Source: Bacteroidaceae bacterium
GTDB taxonomy: Bacteria; Bacteroidota; Bacteroidia; Bacteroidales; Bacteroidaceae
NCBI GenBank assembly: GCA_017555585.1
Contig: JAFZGA010000013.1
Location: 1-64,000 of the forward strand
Reading direction: 5' to 3'
Length of the DNA: 64,000 bases
Shown: positions 46,723-56,680 of the stretch, piece by piece
Layout: each line of letters starts with the position of its first letter
Numbering within the stretch: position 1 is the first letter of the stretch
The notes under the pieces: generated by a model
Seen by the model: only the letters and a program-made list of their open reading frames with translations
Told to the model about the DNA's origin: nothing
The model's database searches: none
Position numbers and translations under genes: made by a program

Positions 46723-48447
46723 CTATCGGGTTGATTTTGGATGTATGCTCTCTATCTGCAACTGAACCTCGCCATGCTTGTATGCATTCTCTTCAAGGGT
46801 ATAACAGATATCAAACGACTGTTTAGACTTTATGAACTTGGCCTGACGGCTCTGACCGAAAGCAATGCCGTTGAAAACCTTGTTCGACAGGTTGTCGACA
46901 AGTTCAAGTTTTATATGTTCCTGACGGCGACCTACAACCTTGCTTGTTCCATAATCGCAAACATTGTGCGTGCAAAAGAGAGGCTTGGGGTTATGAGGGC
47001 CATGAGGAGAGAACTTCTTAAGATCGTTGAAGAACTTGCGGGTAATCTGGTGGAAGCCGATCTCTGCATCGATTTCCATGACCGGTGCTGTCTGCTCCGG
47101 CAAGATATTCTGCGCTACAAATTCTTCGAACCGTTTTGCAAACGCCTCAATATTTTCAACTTTCAATGAAAAACCGGCTGCATATGTATGTCCACCGAAA
47201 TTATCAAGCAGATCGCGACAGCTCTCCATTGCCTTATACAGGTCGAACCCTGTAACAGAACGGGCCGATCCTGTTGCCACATCACCAGTACATGTTATCA
47301 CCACTGCCGGACGATGATACACCTCGGTCAGACGTGAAGCAACAATACCGATGACACCGCGATGCCAATCGGGGTTGAAAATTACAATGGCACGACGTTC
47401 GTCAAAGCTCTCAAGTCCGGCTACAATGGTATTGGCCTCCTCCGTCATACTCTTGTCAAGTTCCTTTCGCGTTTCGTTGAACTCATTTATCTGATGGCTC
47501 ATTTCAAGCGCAGCACGAAGATTGTTCTCGATAAGCAGATCGACAGCAACCTTACCTTTCTGTATGCGGCCTGAAGCATTGATACGAGGGCCAATCTTGA
47601 ATATTATATCATTGATTGAAATCTCTTTCTCCTGTAACCCACAAACGCTTATGATGGCCTTGAGACCGACGCTCGGATTATGGTTTATCTGCTTTATGCC
47701 ATGAAAAGCAAGTATGCGGTTCTCACCCATAATAGGCACAAGATCCGAAGCTATACTCACTGCCACAAGATCAAGCAGAGGATATAACTGGTCGGCAGGA
47801 ATACCGTTGTCAATCGCAAAAGCCTGCATGAACTTGAAACCTACGCCACAACCCGAAAGATGGGGACATGGATATTTGGAATCGACACGTTTGGGATTCA
47901 GTATGGCAACGGCACACGGCAACTCTTCATCGGGAACATGATGGTCGCATACTATAAAATCGATTCCCAACGATTTTGCATAGGCAATCTCTTCTATGGC
48001 CTTTATTCCACAATCAAGAACAATTATCAACTTGACATCGGTAGAATAGGCATAATCCACTCCCCTCTTGGAGATACCGTAACCGTCTTCGTTACGGTCG
48101 GGGATATAATAGTCTATATTCGACGAAAACTGTTGCAGGAATTTGTATACCAAAGCTACGGAAGTGGTACCGTCAACATCATAATCTCCATAGACCAATA
48201 TACGTTCCTTTTTTCCAAGAGCCTTGTTGAGACGCTGTACTGCAATGTCCATATCGTTCATCAGGAACGGGTTATGGAGCATACTCAGCTTAGGGCGAAA
48301 GAAATTCTTTGCTTCCGCAACAGTAGTCACACCTCGTTTGACAAGCAGACCGCAAAGCACCGGACTTATGTCCAGCTCTGCAGAAAGCGTATTTGCAATC
48401 ACTGTCTGCTCGTGTGTTAGAGGTTCATATTTCCATTTCTGACCCAT
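46723..48447 (-). CDS. recJ: Single-stranded-DNA exonuclease RecJ
   Basis: 574 residues, the normal RecJ length. DHH-family metal motifs YGDYDVDGTTSVAL, IIVLDCGIK and CDHHVPDEELPCAVAILNPKR are present, followed by the DHHA1 domain with NFGGHTYAAGFSL and a C-terminal OB-like domain. RecJ degrades ssDNA 5'-3' in recombinational repair. It heads the recJ-recQ-cstA run; the 302-nt region upstream separates it from the divergent GH20 gene. Confidence 0.96.
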   Translation of the reverse strand: MGQKWKYEPLTHEQTVIANTLSAELDISPVLCGLLVKRGVTTVAEAKNFFRPKLSMLHNPFLMNDMDIAVQRLNKALGKKERILVYGDYDVDGTTSVALVYKFLQQFSSNIDYYIPDRNEDGYGISKRGVDYAYSTDVKLIIVLDCGIKAIEEIAYAKSLGIDFIVCDHHVPDEELPCAVAILNPKRVDSKYPCPHLSGCGVGFKFMQAFAIDNGIPADQLYPLLDLVAVSIASDLVPIMGENRILAFHGIKQINHNPSVGLKAIISVCGLQEKEISINDIIFKIGPRINASGRIQKGKVAVDLLIENNLRAALEMSHQINEFNETRKELDKSMTEEANTIVAGLESFDERRAIVIFNPDWHRGVIGIVASRLTEVYHRPAVVITCTGDVATGSARSVTGFDLYKAMESCRDLLDNFGGHTYAAGFSLKVENIEAFAKRFEEFVAQNILPEQTAPVMEIDAEIGFHQITRKFFNDLKKFSPHGPHNPKPLFCTHNVCDYGTSKVVGRRQEHIKLELVDNLSNKVFNGIAFGQSRQAKFIKSKQSFDICYTLEENAYKHGEVQLQIESIHPKSTR

Positions 48448-48749
48448 ATATATTGTTTTTTATTTCAGGACAAACATGCTGTAGCGGTTGTTGATGCATC
48501 AGGTGCAAATTCCGATAAAAGTCACAGGAACCACTGTACAGCCATATGATTTTCTGCGAAAAAAGATCACAAGAACCTATTAAGCGCAAGCTAATCCATT
48601 CAATTCGTAAAGATAAAAGAAAAGAGCGAAACATAAACATTTTTAGCCGAATTATTTTTCAAAATTCGACTATATATTAAAATCAAAGTTATGTTTTTGT
48701 ATATATTGATTATTATTAGTATCATTGCACAAATTTTCAAAGTAAATTT
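48448..48749. other. Divergent intergenic region between recJ and the GH20 gene
   Basis: About 300 nt, AT-rich, without a gene. It holds the promoter of the GH20 gene (next entry) and, for recJ on the minus strand, a weak TATCTTTA at 48608-48615. No clear operator repeat is seen. Confidence 0.5.
48696..48727 (+). promoter_or_regulatory. Promoter of the GH20-sialidase pair
   Basis: TTTG (48696-48699), 20 nt, TATCATTG (48720-48727), one mismatch to the -7 consensus. The leader is under 20 nt. Confidence 0.6.
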
Positions 48750-51700
48750 ATGAAAAAACTGTTTATAACAACCCTCATCGCTTTGGCGTCATGTTTTACA
48801 CAGACAATGCATGCCAAAATAGCACATTTGTTACCCAAGCCACAACATATTGAGACCATAAACGGAGAAGCATTCATTTTAGGGCGGCCAATAACCATCA
48901 ACGACCCTACGGACTGTACCTTATTGCAGAAATTCTTTACAGACAACGGGTGTACAATAACCGGCAACGGAGCACAAGTAAACGTTACACTTGTACAGGA
49001 AATCGACAATGCATACGATTATCTGCTCCATGGTTATGAGAACGAAGCATACACCCTTGAAATCACAGCCAACGCAATAGAGATTACAGCTATCACAAAG
49101 ACCGGAGTAATACGCGCAGCACAGACATTGGCACAGCTTGCCGAGGGTTACGACGAGACACCCGCACTTGAAGCATTGAGTCTGACTGACTGGCCTGCAT
49201 TCAAGCTACGCGGTTACATGCACGACGTAGGACGTTCATTCATTGAAATCGAGACATTAAAGAAGCATGTCGACCTGCTTTCGCGCTTTAAGGTAAACAC
49301 ATTCCATTGGCACATGACCGAGAACCAGGCATGGCGTTTTGAAGTTAAAGCCTATCCACAACTCACATATACATCGTCAATGACACGCTTTGCAGGAAAA
49401 TTCTATACACAGCAGCAATGCCGCGATTTGCAGGATTACGCCAAGGAACGCGGTGTCATTGTCATTCCTGAGATTGACATGCCGGGACACAGCGAGGCAT
49501 TCAAGCGCGCAATGGGTCACGACATGCAGACCGACCAGGGTGTCGAGGAACTGAAAAAGATTCTAGAAGAGGTTGTTGCCACATTCCCCGATGCGCCATA
49601 TATCCATATCGGTGCTGACGAAAAGAGCATCACATACCCCAATTTCCTAAAGATTATGACCGACAAGGTACATAGCCTTGGTAAGAAGGTGGTTGTGTGG
49701 AACCCCATCAGTGGTGTAACAATCACCACAAGCACAGGAGCCGATATGACACAGATGTGGAGCAGCAGTGGAAAGGTCATCAATGGAATGCCGAATATCG
49801 ACTGCCGATACAACTACACAAACCACTTTGACGTGTTTGCTGACCTTGTGGGTATATACAAGAGCAATATCTACTATGAGCAGAAAGGTAATGCCAATGT
49901 AGCAGGAACTATCTCTGCACCTTGGAACGACCGAAAGACTCCGACAGAAGAGGATATCATCAAACAGAACAATTTCTATGCTAACGTGATTGCAAGCGCA
50001 GAGCGTGCCTGGATAGGTGGCGGAAAGCAGTATATCGAGAAAGGTGGTACAACCTTGCCAAACAGCGGTGAGGAATATGATGAGTTTGCCGATTGGGAAC
50101 GCCGTTTCCTTTTCCACAAGGCAAATTCTTTGAAGAACGAGCCAATCCCTTATGTAAAGCAGACAAATGTACGCTGGAGAATAACCGAACCATTCCCCAA
50201 TGGCGGTGACATGAATGCCACATTTGCGCCTGAGACCGAAGGCCTGAAAGAAAGCTACACTGTGAACGGAACAACATACGGCACAGGCATTGCAACCGGT
50301 GCCGGCATCTACTTGCGCCACACATGGGGCAACAACACTGTGCCTACATACTATGGCAGCACAAACTACAGCAACAGCACTGCTTACGCGTGGACATATG
50401 TCTACAGTGACAAAGTACAGACCGTAGGTGCACAGATTGAATTCCAGAACTATGGCCGTAGCGAGAAGGACACAGCACCCGACGCTGGCAAATGGGACCG
50501 CAAGGGTTCAAAGATATGGCTCAACGACACAGAAATCCTGCCACCGACATGGGACAACACAGGCGTGGGCATCAACAACGAAGTTGACCTGAAGAACGAG
50601 AACTTCACAGCACGCAAGCCTGTTGAGGTGACATTGAAAGAGGGATGGAACAAGGTGTTCATCAAGTTGCCATACGTTGGTGCAAGTGGCGTGCGCCTGA
50701 ACAAGTGGATGTTCACATTCGTGCTGACCGACCTTGATGGCAAGAATGCCGTTGAGGGACTGGTTTACTCACCCAACAAGAGAATGGATGCCACTGCGGA
50801 ACAGTTGGAGGCAAGAATCGATGAGATAAAGAGAGTGATTGCAAACGCAACCGGCGACCAGCCTGGAGAATACTGTTCCGAGATTGCCAATGACCTCAAT
50901 GTTACCATTGCAGAAATTGAATCGACACTCGATGACACTATAGGCGAAGATGAGCGCAAGGCACAGCTTGCACTACTCAATTCCGCATTCGAGGCTTTCA
51001 AGGCTGCGCTTACAACAGCAAAAGTCAACCAGCCTAAAATCAGTGACAACGCACAAAGCTATTATTACACATTGTCAACACCATTACGCGAAAACCGCTA
51101 CCCCACATCAAACGGCGCCAATGCCGACATGGTGGGCAATACAAACATAACAGATGCCGCTATATGGAAATTCGTAACACGCAACGATGGTAAACTTGAT
51201 ATTGTCAACTACGCAGACGGCACATACATTTCACCGGCAAGCAGCAACAATACAGCACTGCGCACACAGTCTACCTCTCCGACCAACGGTTGGGAATTGA
51301 AGCCAGCCGCTACCCAAGGTCTGTTCATTATCGTAAGCGGAAGTGCCCAATTCAACCAGACCAACAATAACACACTCGGATACAAGGTGTACAATTGGGG
51401 CGGAGGCTCAAACACTGATGACACCGGTTGCCAATACCTGATAAGATCGGCAGAAGTCAATGAAGAACCGGAAGTTGTAGAACTGCCTGATGCTGTATTG
51501 ACACTGACCGAAGATGTACTGAACGGAGCACAGCCATACAGGCTGACGGACGAGGAGACTGAAAAAGTTTTTTCGCTTGAAAGTTTCACCATAGCCATTG
51601 ATATCACGATGAACGGTACAATAGATGGCCGTGGCGCTTTTGTATGCTCTGCCGACCCTACACAAAGCATAGCACAAACAGCAACAAAGAGAGAGACACC

Positions 51701-52229
51701 TTATTTTGCCTTCGGACACAACGGCAAGAAACTTGCACACCTGGCCTCATCGAGAAGCGGTGATGTTTTTACAGCAAAAAATGAGGTTCTTCAAGCAAGC
51801 ACCAATTCTAAAATCGTTTTCACTGTGAATCGTACTGCCACCGGCACCGGAACACTGGTATCTTTTGCAAATGGTGCAAAAGACAACGAGAACGAGTATC
51901 CGTTGGTTGAATATGCTTTACCTGTTTTCAGCGAAATGAAAACATACCATACAAATGCAAACATTTACATCGGAGGAGGAATGGTGGCAAATGCCCCCTT
52001 TGAACTTTGTGACGGCACAATACATTCCGTACAGTTTTTCGACAGTGTACTCACATTGGAACAGATTGCAGCCATCAAATATAACGGCCTTATACACACA
52101 GGCATCGAAGAATACAAAATAGCTGAAAGCAAAGAAAAAGAGATATACGACTTGCAAGGACGCCGCCTCAACAGGATAACCAAAGCCGGGATATACATTG
52201 TAGACGGCAAGCAGCTATTGGTCAAATAA
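48750..52229 (+). CDS. Secreted GH20 hexosaminidase with helical, lectin-like and LamG-like modules and T9SS tail
   Basis: 1159 residues. Signal peptide 1-22 (MKKLFITTLIALASCFTQTMHA); GH20b domain; catalytic barrel ~150-460 with NTFHWHMTENQAWR and D290-E291 in HIGADE, where the usual second Gly of HxGGDE is Ala; a beta region (~480-670); helical segment (~680-765); lectin-like module (~770-905, YYYTLSTP...QFNQT...GCQYLI), the same cassette as in the proteins at 5395 and 35165; a LamG-like beta-sandwich (~915-1105, FTIAIDITMNG, IHSVQFFDSVLTLEQIAAIKYNG); sorting tail (IYDLQGRRL...AGIYIVDGKQ). Expected to trim beta-HexNAc residues at the cell surface. The sialidase gene follows 49 nt downstream, very likely in the same transcript. 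Confidence 0.9.
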   Translation: MKKLFITTLIALASCFTQTMHAKIAHLLPKPQHIETINGEAFILGRPITINDPTDCTLLQKFFTDNGCTITGNGAQVNVTLVQEIDNAYDYLLHGYENEAYTLEITANAIEITAITKTGVIRAAQTLAQLAEGYDETPALEALSLTDWPAFKLRGYMHDVGRSFIEIETLKKHVDLLSRFKVNTFHWHMTENQAWRFEVKAYPQLTYTSSMTRFAGKFYTQQQCRDLQDYAKERGVIVIPEIDMPGHSEAFKRAMGHDMQTDQGVEELKKILEEVVATFPDAPYIHIGADEKSITYPNFLKIMTDKVHSLGKKVVVWNPISGVTITTSTGADMTQMWSSSGKVINGMPNIDCRYNYTNHFDVFADLVGIYKSNIYYEQKGNANVAGTISAPWNDRKTPTEEDIIKQNNFYANVIASAERAWIGGGKQYIEKGGTTLPNSGEEYDEFADWERRFLFHKANSLKNEPIPYVKQTNVRWRITEPFPNGGDMNATFAPETEGLKESYTVNGTTYGTGIATGAGIYLRHTWGNNTVPTYYGSTNYSNSTAYAWTYVYSDKVQTVGAQIEFQNYGRSEKDTAPDAGKWDRKGSKIWLNDTEILPPTWDNTGVGINNEVDLKNENFTARKPVEVTLKEGWNKVFIKLPYVGASGVRLNKWMFTFVLTDLDGKNAVEGLVYSPNKRMDATAEQLEARIDEIKRVIANATGDQPGEYCSEIANDLNVTIAEIESTLDDTIGEDERKAQLALLNSAFEAFKAALTTAKVNQPKISDNAQSYYYTLSTPLRENRYPTSNGANADMVGNTNITDAAIWKFVTRNDGKLDIVNYADGTYISPASSNNTALRTQSTSPTNGWELKPAATQGLFIIVSGSAQFNQTNNNTLGYKVYNWGGGSNTDDTGCQYLIRSAEVNEEPEVVELPDAVLTLTEDVLNGAQPYRLTDEETEKVFSLESFTIAIDITMNGTIDGRGAFVCSADPTQSIAQTATKRETPYFAFGHNGKKLAHLASSRSGDVFTAKNEVLQASTNSKIVFTVNRTATGTGTLVSFANGAKDNENEYPLVEYALPVFSEMKTYHTNANIYIGGGMVANAPFELCDGTIHSVQFFDSVLTLEQIAAIKYNGLIHTGIEEYKIAESKEKEIYDLQGRRLNRITKAGIYIVDGKQLLVK

Positions 52230-52278
52230 CGATACCGTTAAAAAAGAAACTTATATTAACCAACCATAAATCAATATT

Positions 52279-55200
52279 ATGAAGAATTTATTTACTACAG
52301 CACTTTTCGCTTTTGCATTATGCTTCTCGCAAGCAGTGCAGGCTGAAGTTGACTACACACCGACTTTTACCGGTACAAAAACAAACACAAACCGCGGAAT
52401 CAACACAGTAAACCTGCAAAGTGCATCTTACTCAAATCACTCTGCAAACTCATTGACACTTACCAGCACTGAAAAGACAGAGTGTTATGTCGACAAGAGC
52501 GGTTCTGTTACAATGAAGGCCGGTGCAGGTGAAACAATTACACTATCAGTGAGCGTTACTGGCGAATGGATGAACTCATTCGTATACATCGATGCAGACA
52601 AGAACGGATTTACAGCAGATATCGCTGACGACCGCTACACTCCGACAGGAGACCTTGTAAGTTACTCTTTCTACAACAATAACAGCAGCAGCGATGAAAG
52701 CGGTTGGAACAGCGTCGGTACTGTAATCAACGGTAACAGCCGTAGTAACGTAAACCTGCCATCGTTCAATGTTCCACAGGAATTGGGCACATACCGTATG
52801 CGTATCAAGCTCGACTGGTGCAACATCGACCCTAACGGTGACAATGACGGAAAGTTCGGTGACTTCATGGCAAACGGTGGTCACATAATTGACGTTACCC
52901 TTGAGGTTGCCGAAAAGCAGGAAGGTGCCGTAACACGTATTTTCAACACCACAACTATTGAGAACAACGCATTCGCACAAGGTACAACATGGTACACATT
53001 GCAAATTGGCGCAAACGGATATGTCATCGACAACAACAATGGCGCAACATACATTGCTCTTGACGAGGTAAAATCAGACGCCGGCAATGAAGCACAGCTA
53101 TGGGCTTTTACAGGTGACGACACTAACGGTTACAGACTCTACAACAAACAGGCCGGTACAGGCAAGGTTCTTGCAGCACCTACCACAATGAACGGAACAA
53201 CCGGTTCTGCATCATATCCAGTCCTTGTTGATGCCGCGGCAATTCCTGCCGGATACACCGATTTGTGGTTGTTCCAGACATCCAGCGATCTCGGCGAAGG
53301 CAACACATACTACTATATGTATGAAAAGGGTTATCCGATGAACAAAGTGAATAACCGCGACAATATACTCGCATTCTGGAACGGTGGCGCAGACGCAGGA
53401 TCAACCGTAAATGTACGATTTGCTCAAGGTGAGGTTGCAATCAACAAGCTCACAGGCAACTGGACTACAGCGAATCCAGCGGGTACATGGGCTTCTTCAT
53501 GGGAATCGACAGCTACACCAAAAGTAACCCTTGCACAGAGCGAAGGCAAGAACAATATGGCATACTACAACGGCAACGACATACAGTTGTTCACATGCTT
53601 GGCAGAAGCAGCTGTAAACGGTGTTTATTCTTCGACATACAACATTTCTGCCGAAGAAGGATATTATATCGCAGAATACCGCTTCGACTTCGTAAGTTCT
53701 GGTACAAATGATGTTACAGTAACTCCAGCCGATGCAACTGGCGTAACTGCCAACTCTTCAACAGCAAAGAATGTATCTGTCACAGGCAAGGAAGAGGAGA
53801 CAACACTCTCTTTCACTGTCACATCAAGCAGCAATATGTTTGCAAATACATCAAATTTCCATGCAACAATCATACGTAGTTCCGACCCGGTAGAGGCTGC
53901 ACAGGACATTTTCGTTACAAACAGAGGTGGCATACCTTATCGTATTCCAGCCATTGCTATGGCCAAGAACGGCGACCTGATCGCTGTTGCCGACTACCGT
54001 CATAGTGGTTCAGATATCGGCGTCGTAAACAATGGACGTATCGACTTGCATGCACGTATAAGCAAGACCAATGGAGCAAGTTGGGGAAGCCGCTTCTCTA
54101 TCGTTGAAGGAAAGGGCGCAAGTTCTCCTGACTTCATGCACGTAGGTTTCGGTGACCCAGCCATCGTTGCCGACCGTGAAAGTAACCGAGTACTTGTGCT
54201 CAGTTGTGCAGGTAATGTTTCGTTCCAGAACGGCACACGCAACAATCACCAGAACATTGCACGCTTCTACAGCGAAGACAACGGTGCAACATGGAGCGAG
54301 CCTGTAGACATTGCAGATGCAATTTATTCAATGTGGGACAACAGTTCACAAGGTCCTGTTATGGCAATGTTCGTAGGTTCAGGAAAGATTCACCAGAGCC
54401 GTTATGTAAAGATAAACGACTACTACCGTCTCTATTGTGCAGTTCTTTTGAAGAACAAGAATGCGACATACACAAACTTTGTATTGTACAGCGACGACTT
54501 CGGTGGTAGCTGGAACGTTCTTGGCGGTGTAAACAATGCTCCAATCCCAAGCGGTGGCGACGAGCCTAAGGTTGAGGAGTTGCCAAACGGTAACGTTGTA
54601 ATCAGTTCACGTATCAGCGGTGGACGCGACTTCAACATCTTCACATTTACAGACATGGAGAGTGCAACAGGTTCTTGGGGCACACGCGCCACATCAAACA
54701 GCAACAACAACGGTGTAGTGGCACTGGGCAACTCTACAAACGGTGAGATACTTATTTTCCCAGCCGTGCGCAACGAAGATGGTGCAAATGTATGGATTGC
54801 CCTGCAGTCAGTTCCATTCGGTAGCGGACGTAGCAATGTAGGTATCTATTATAAGGAACTTGCAAGCGAGAGCGACTACAACACTCCTGCAAACTTCGCA
54901 AAGGATTGGGACGGACGTCATCAGTCATCATACCTTGGCTCGGCATACTCAACAATGTGCTTCCAGCAGGATTCTACAATTGCGTTCCTGTACGAAGAGA
55001 GCACATACGGAGCAGACTATACAATCGTATACAAGAACTATACACTTGAGCAGATTACAAATAAAGCCTATTCAATCGGCAAAGGCGAGACACCGGAGAT
55101 TGGCCCGGAAGGTCCAAGCGAGGCAACAATCGAGACTATTGCAGAGGCAAAAGAGCTATTAAAAAAGGTCGGCATAGGATATCCTGCAGAAACTCCACGC

Positions 55201-55944
55201 GCTACATTGCAGGCTGCGATAGATGTTGCAGAGGCTGATCCTACAGCTTCAAACGGAGCAAAGCTTGAAGTTGCTATGGAGAACTACATAGCATCAGCAG
55301 ACATCGTTGTTCCAGAAACAGGAAAGACCTATACATTTACAGCCGTTTATGGCACAAATGAATACTATATCTACAATAATAACGGAACATTGGCTGTTGC
55401 AACACGTAACAGTGATATTCCTGCGGAGGGGCAACTCGTTTGCGAATACAATGCCGATGAGGAATACAAGTTCCAGTTCAAGACAAATGACAACGCATAC
55501 TACCTTGCATATCCAACAATCGGTGGCAAGAGCTGGTTGGATTATGAAAGCATCACCGGTCTTGAAGCGACATCAAGCAAGGTTACAAAGTTCAATGTAA
55601 ACAAGATTCTTTCAGGAGGCAGCGTATCAGCAACAAATGAGGCACTCTTTGGTCTTGTAAGAATGGATGGTTATAGAGGTTACGACAATGGCAAGAACAC
55701 TGATGCATACGGACCAATCGTTGTCAAACATTCAGCATTGTCATTTGACGGCGCAAATGATGCATTCTACAACGAAAACTTCACTTCGGCTTTCCGCATT
55801 GAAGAGGTTGCCATTGAAACAGCTATAGAAAATATCGCTATAGAGAAAAAGAACACTATATACGACTTGCAAGGCCGCAAGATCGAAAAGATCACACAGC
55901 CTGGCATATACATTGTAAATGGCAACAAGGTGCTGGTGAAGTAA
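52279..55944 (+). CDS. Secreted GH33 sialidase with GEVED-like, lectin-like and beta-sandwich modules and T9SS tail
   Basis: 1221 residues. Signal peptide ~1-22; GEVED-like domain (~24-212, like the 33120 protein); lectin-like domain (~218-390); beta-sandwich (~395-535) related to one in the 5395 protein (SxATP, GNDIQL, YYIAEYRFDF); GH33 propeller (~540-930) with YRIP (R555), DYRHSGSDIG, Asp boxes SKTNGASWG, SEDNGATWS and SDDFGGSWN, and the late YSTMCFQQDSTIAFLYEE strand with the nucleophile-type Tyr region; helical segment (~940-1010); lectin-like module (~1015-1165); sorting tail (IYDLQGRKI...PGIYIVNGNK). It releases terminal sialic acid outside the cell. This is the second sialidase of the window and it carries no esterase. 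Confidence 0.92.
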   Translation: MKNLFTTALFAFALCFSQAVQAEVDYTPTFTGTKTNTNRGINTVNLQSASYSNHSANSLTLTSTEKTECYVDKSGSVTMKAGAGETITLSVSVTGEWMNSFVYIDADKNGFTADIADDRYTPTGDLVSYSFYNNNSSSDESGWNSVGTVINGNSRSNVNLPSFNVPQELGTYRMRIKLDWCNIDPNGDNDGKFGDFMANGGHIIDVTLEVAEKQEGAVTRIFNTTTIENNAFAQGTTWYTLQIGANGYVIDNNNGATYIALDEVKSDAGNEAQLWAFTGDDTNGYRLYNKQAGTGKVLAAPTTMNGTTGSASYPVLVDAAAIPAGYTDLWLFQTSSDLGEGNTYYYMYEKGYPMNKVNNRDNILAFWNGGADAGSTVNVRFAQGEVAINKLTGNWTTANPAGTWASSWESTATPKVTLAQSEGKNNMAYYNGNDIQLFTCLAEAAVNGVYSSTYNISAEEGYYIAEYRFDFVSSGTNDVTVTPADATGVTANSSTAKNVSVTGKEEETTLSFTVTSSSNMFANTSNFHATIIRSSDPVEAAQDIFVTNRGGIPYRIPAIAMAKNGDLIAVADYRHSGSDIGVVNNGRIDLHARISKTNGASWGSRFSIVEGKGASSPDFMHVGFGDPAIVADRESNRVLVLSCAGNVSFQNGTRNNHQNIARFYSEDNGATWSEPVDIADAIYSMWDNSSQGPVMAMFVGSGKIHQSRYVKINDYYRLYCAVLLKNKNATYTNFVLYSDDFGGSWNVLGGVNNAPIPSGGDEPKVEELPNGNVVISSRISGGRDFNIFTFTDMESATGSWGTRATSNSNNNGVVALGNSTNGEILIFPAVRNEDGANVWIALQSVPFGSGRSNVGIYYKELASESDYNTPANFAKDWDGRHQSSYLGSAYSTMCFQQDSTIAFLYEESTYGADYTIVYKNYTLEQITNKAYSIGKGETPEIGPEGPSEATIETIAEAKELLKKVGIGYPAETPRATLQAAIDVAEADPTASNGAKLEVAMENYIASADIVVPETGKTYTFTAVYGTNEYYIYNNNGTLAVATRNSDIPAEGQLVCEYNADEEYKFQFKTNDNAYYLAYPTIGGKSWLDYESITGLEATSSKVTKFNVNKILSGGSVSATNEALFGLVRMDGYRGYDNGKNTDAYGPIVVKHSALSFDGANDAFYNENFTSAFRIEEVAIETAIENIAIEKKNTIYDLQGRKIEKITQPGIYIVNGNKVLVK

Positions 55945-55964
55945 TAGAACCACAACATTAATAT

Positions 55965-56000
55965 AATCGCGATGGGCACAACCCATTGCGATTATATTTT
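55965..56000 (+). terminator. Terminator of the sialidase gene
   Basis: AATCGCGATGGG (55965-55976) pairs with CCCATTGCGATT (55982-55993, one G-T wobble), followed by ATATTTT. The T tract is shared with the next promoter. Confidence 0.75.
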
Positions 56001-56028
56001 GCAATACGCCCAAAATAGCTTATCTTCG
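55998..56028 (+). promoter_or_regulatory. Promoter of the lipoprotein gene
   Basis: TTTG (55998-56001), 19 nt, TATCTTCG (56021-56028). The TTTG overlaps the T tract of the preceding terminator. Confidence 0.7.
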
Positions 56029-56043
56029 CCCAAAATCCATATT

Positions 56044-56625
56044 ATGAAAAATATTGTACCATTATTGATGAGTTCACTCTTGTTGATGACATCATGTAGC
56101 GACATATTCGAGAAGCAGCTTGATGTATACAAGGATGCAGCAAAGGAGTTGGAAGATACTGAAAATTTCACAGAGCTGATGAACGAGGTTCTGAATACAG
56201 AAATACAGATATCACATATCATAGCAAAGAATAGCGAAGAAGAAAGGGAAGAGCTGAAAGAGGAATATGCCGATAATTACGAGGCTATGATCGACAGCGT
56301 AGAAACCATGCGTAAGGAGTACTATTCAAAAGCTGACAAACTTTTCTTAGGATACACCTATAACTTCATAGAGCGCCGCATACTGCTGTACGAGATGGCT
56401 GCTGACAGATACTGCAAGGCTGAATATATCGAGGAAATAAATGCCATTAAAGAACTTACTAAAAGATATTCGCAGTTATCATTTGTCGAAAGCCAACGCT
56501 CATGTGACCCCCCGGCTGTAATACGAGAAAAGTATGAAGCCACAAAAAACCTTGCAGAGAATTGCTTTGACTTGGCTAAAAAAAGAATTGCCGACAAAGA
56601 CAGCGAAGAAGATTTAAGAAAATAA
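56044..56625 (+). CDS. Small helical lipoprotein of unknown function
   Basis: 193 residues from the ATG at 56044; the frame extends upstream to 55972 but that part overlaps the terminator and promoter. The lipobox is LLMTSC (Cys 18). The rest is highly charged and almost wholly helical (KELEDTENFTELMNEVLNTE..., EEREELKEEYADNYEAM), likely a coiled coil. No family is recognised. Confidence 0.7.
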   Translation: MKNIVPLLMSSLLLMTSCSDIFEKQLDVYKDAAKELEDTENFTELMNEVLNTEIQISHIIAKNSEEEREELKEEYADNYEAMIDSVETMRKEYYSKADKLFLGYTYNFIERRILLYEMAADRYCKAEYIEEINAIKELTKRYSQLSFVESQRSCDPPAVIREKYEATKNLAENCFDLAKKRIADKDSEEDLRK

Positions 56626-56657
56626 GCACAGAGACTCTGTGCTTATAATTTTTTTTA
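56622..56657. terminator. Terminator between the lipoprotein and MG2-Sel1 genes
   Basis: TAAGCACAG pairs with CTGTGCTTA around a short loop. A run of eight T follows on the plus strand and a T-rich tract on the minus strand. The lipoprotein TAA is the first part of the left arm. Confidence 0.8.
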
Positions 56658-56680
56658 GCTTGTTCCTGCAATACCCCTTC

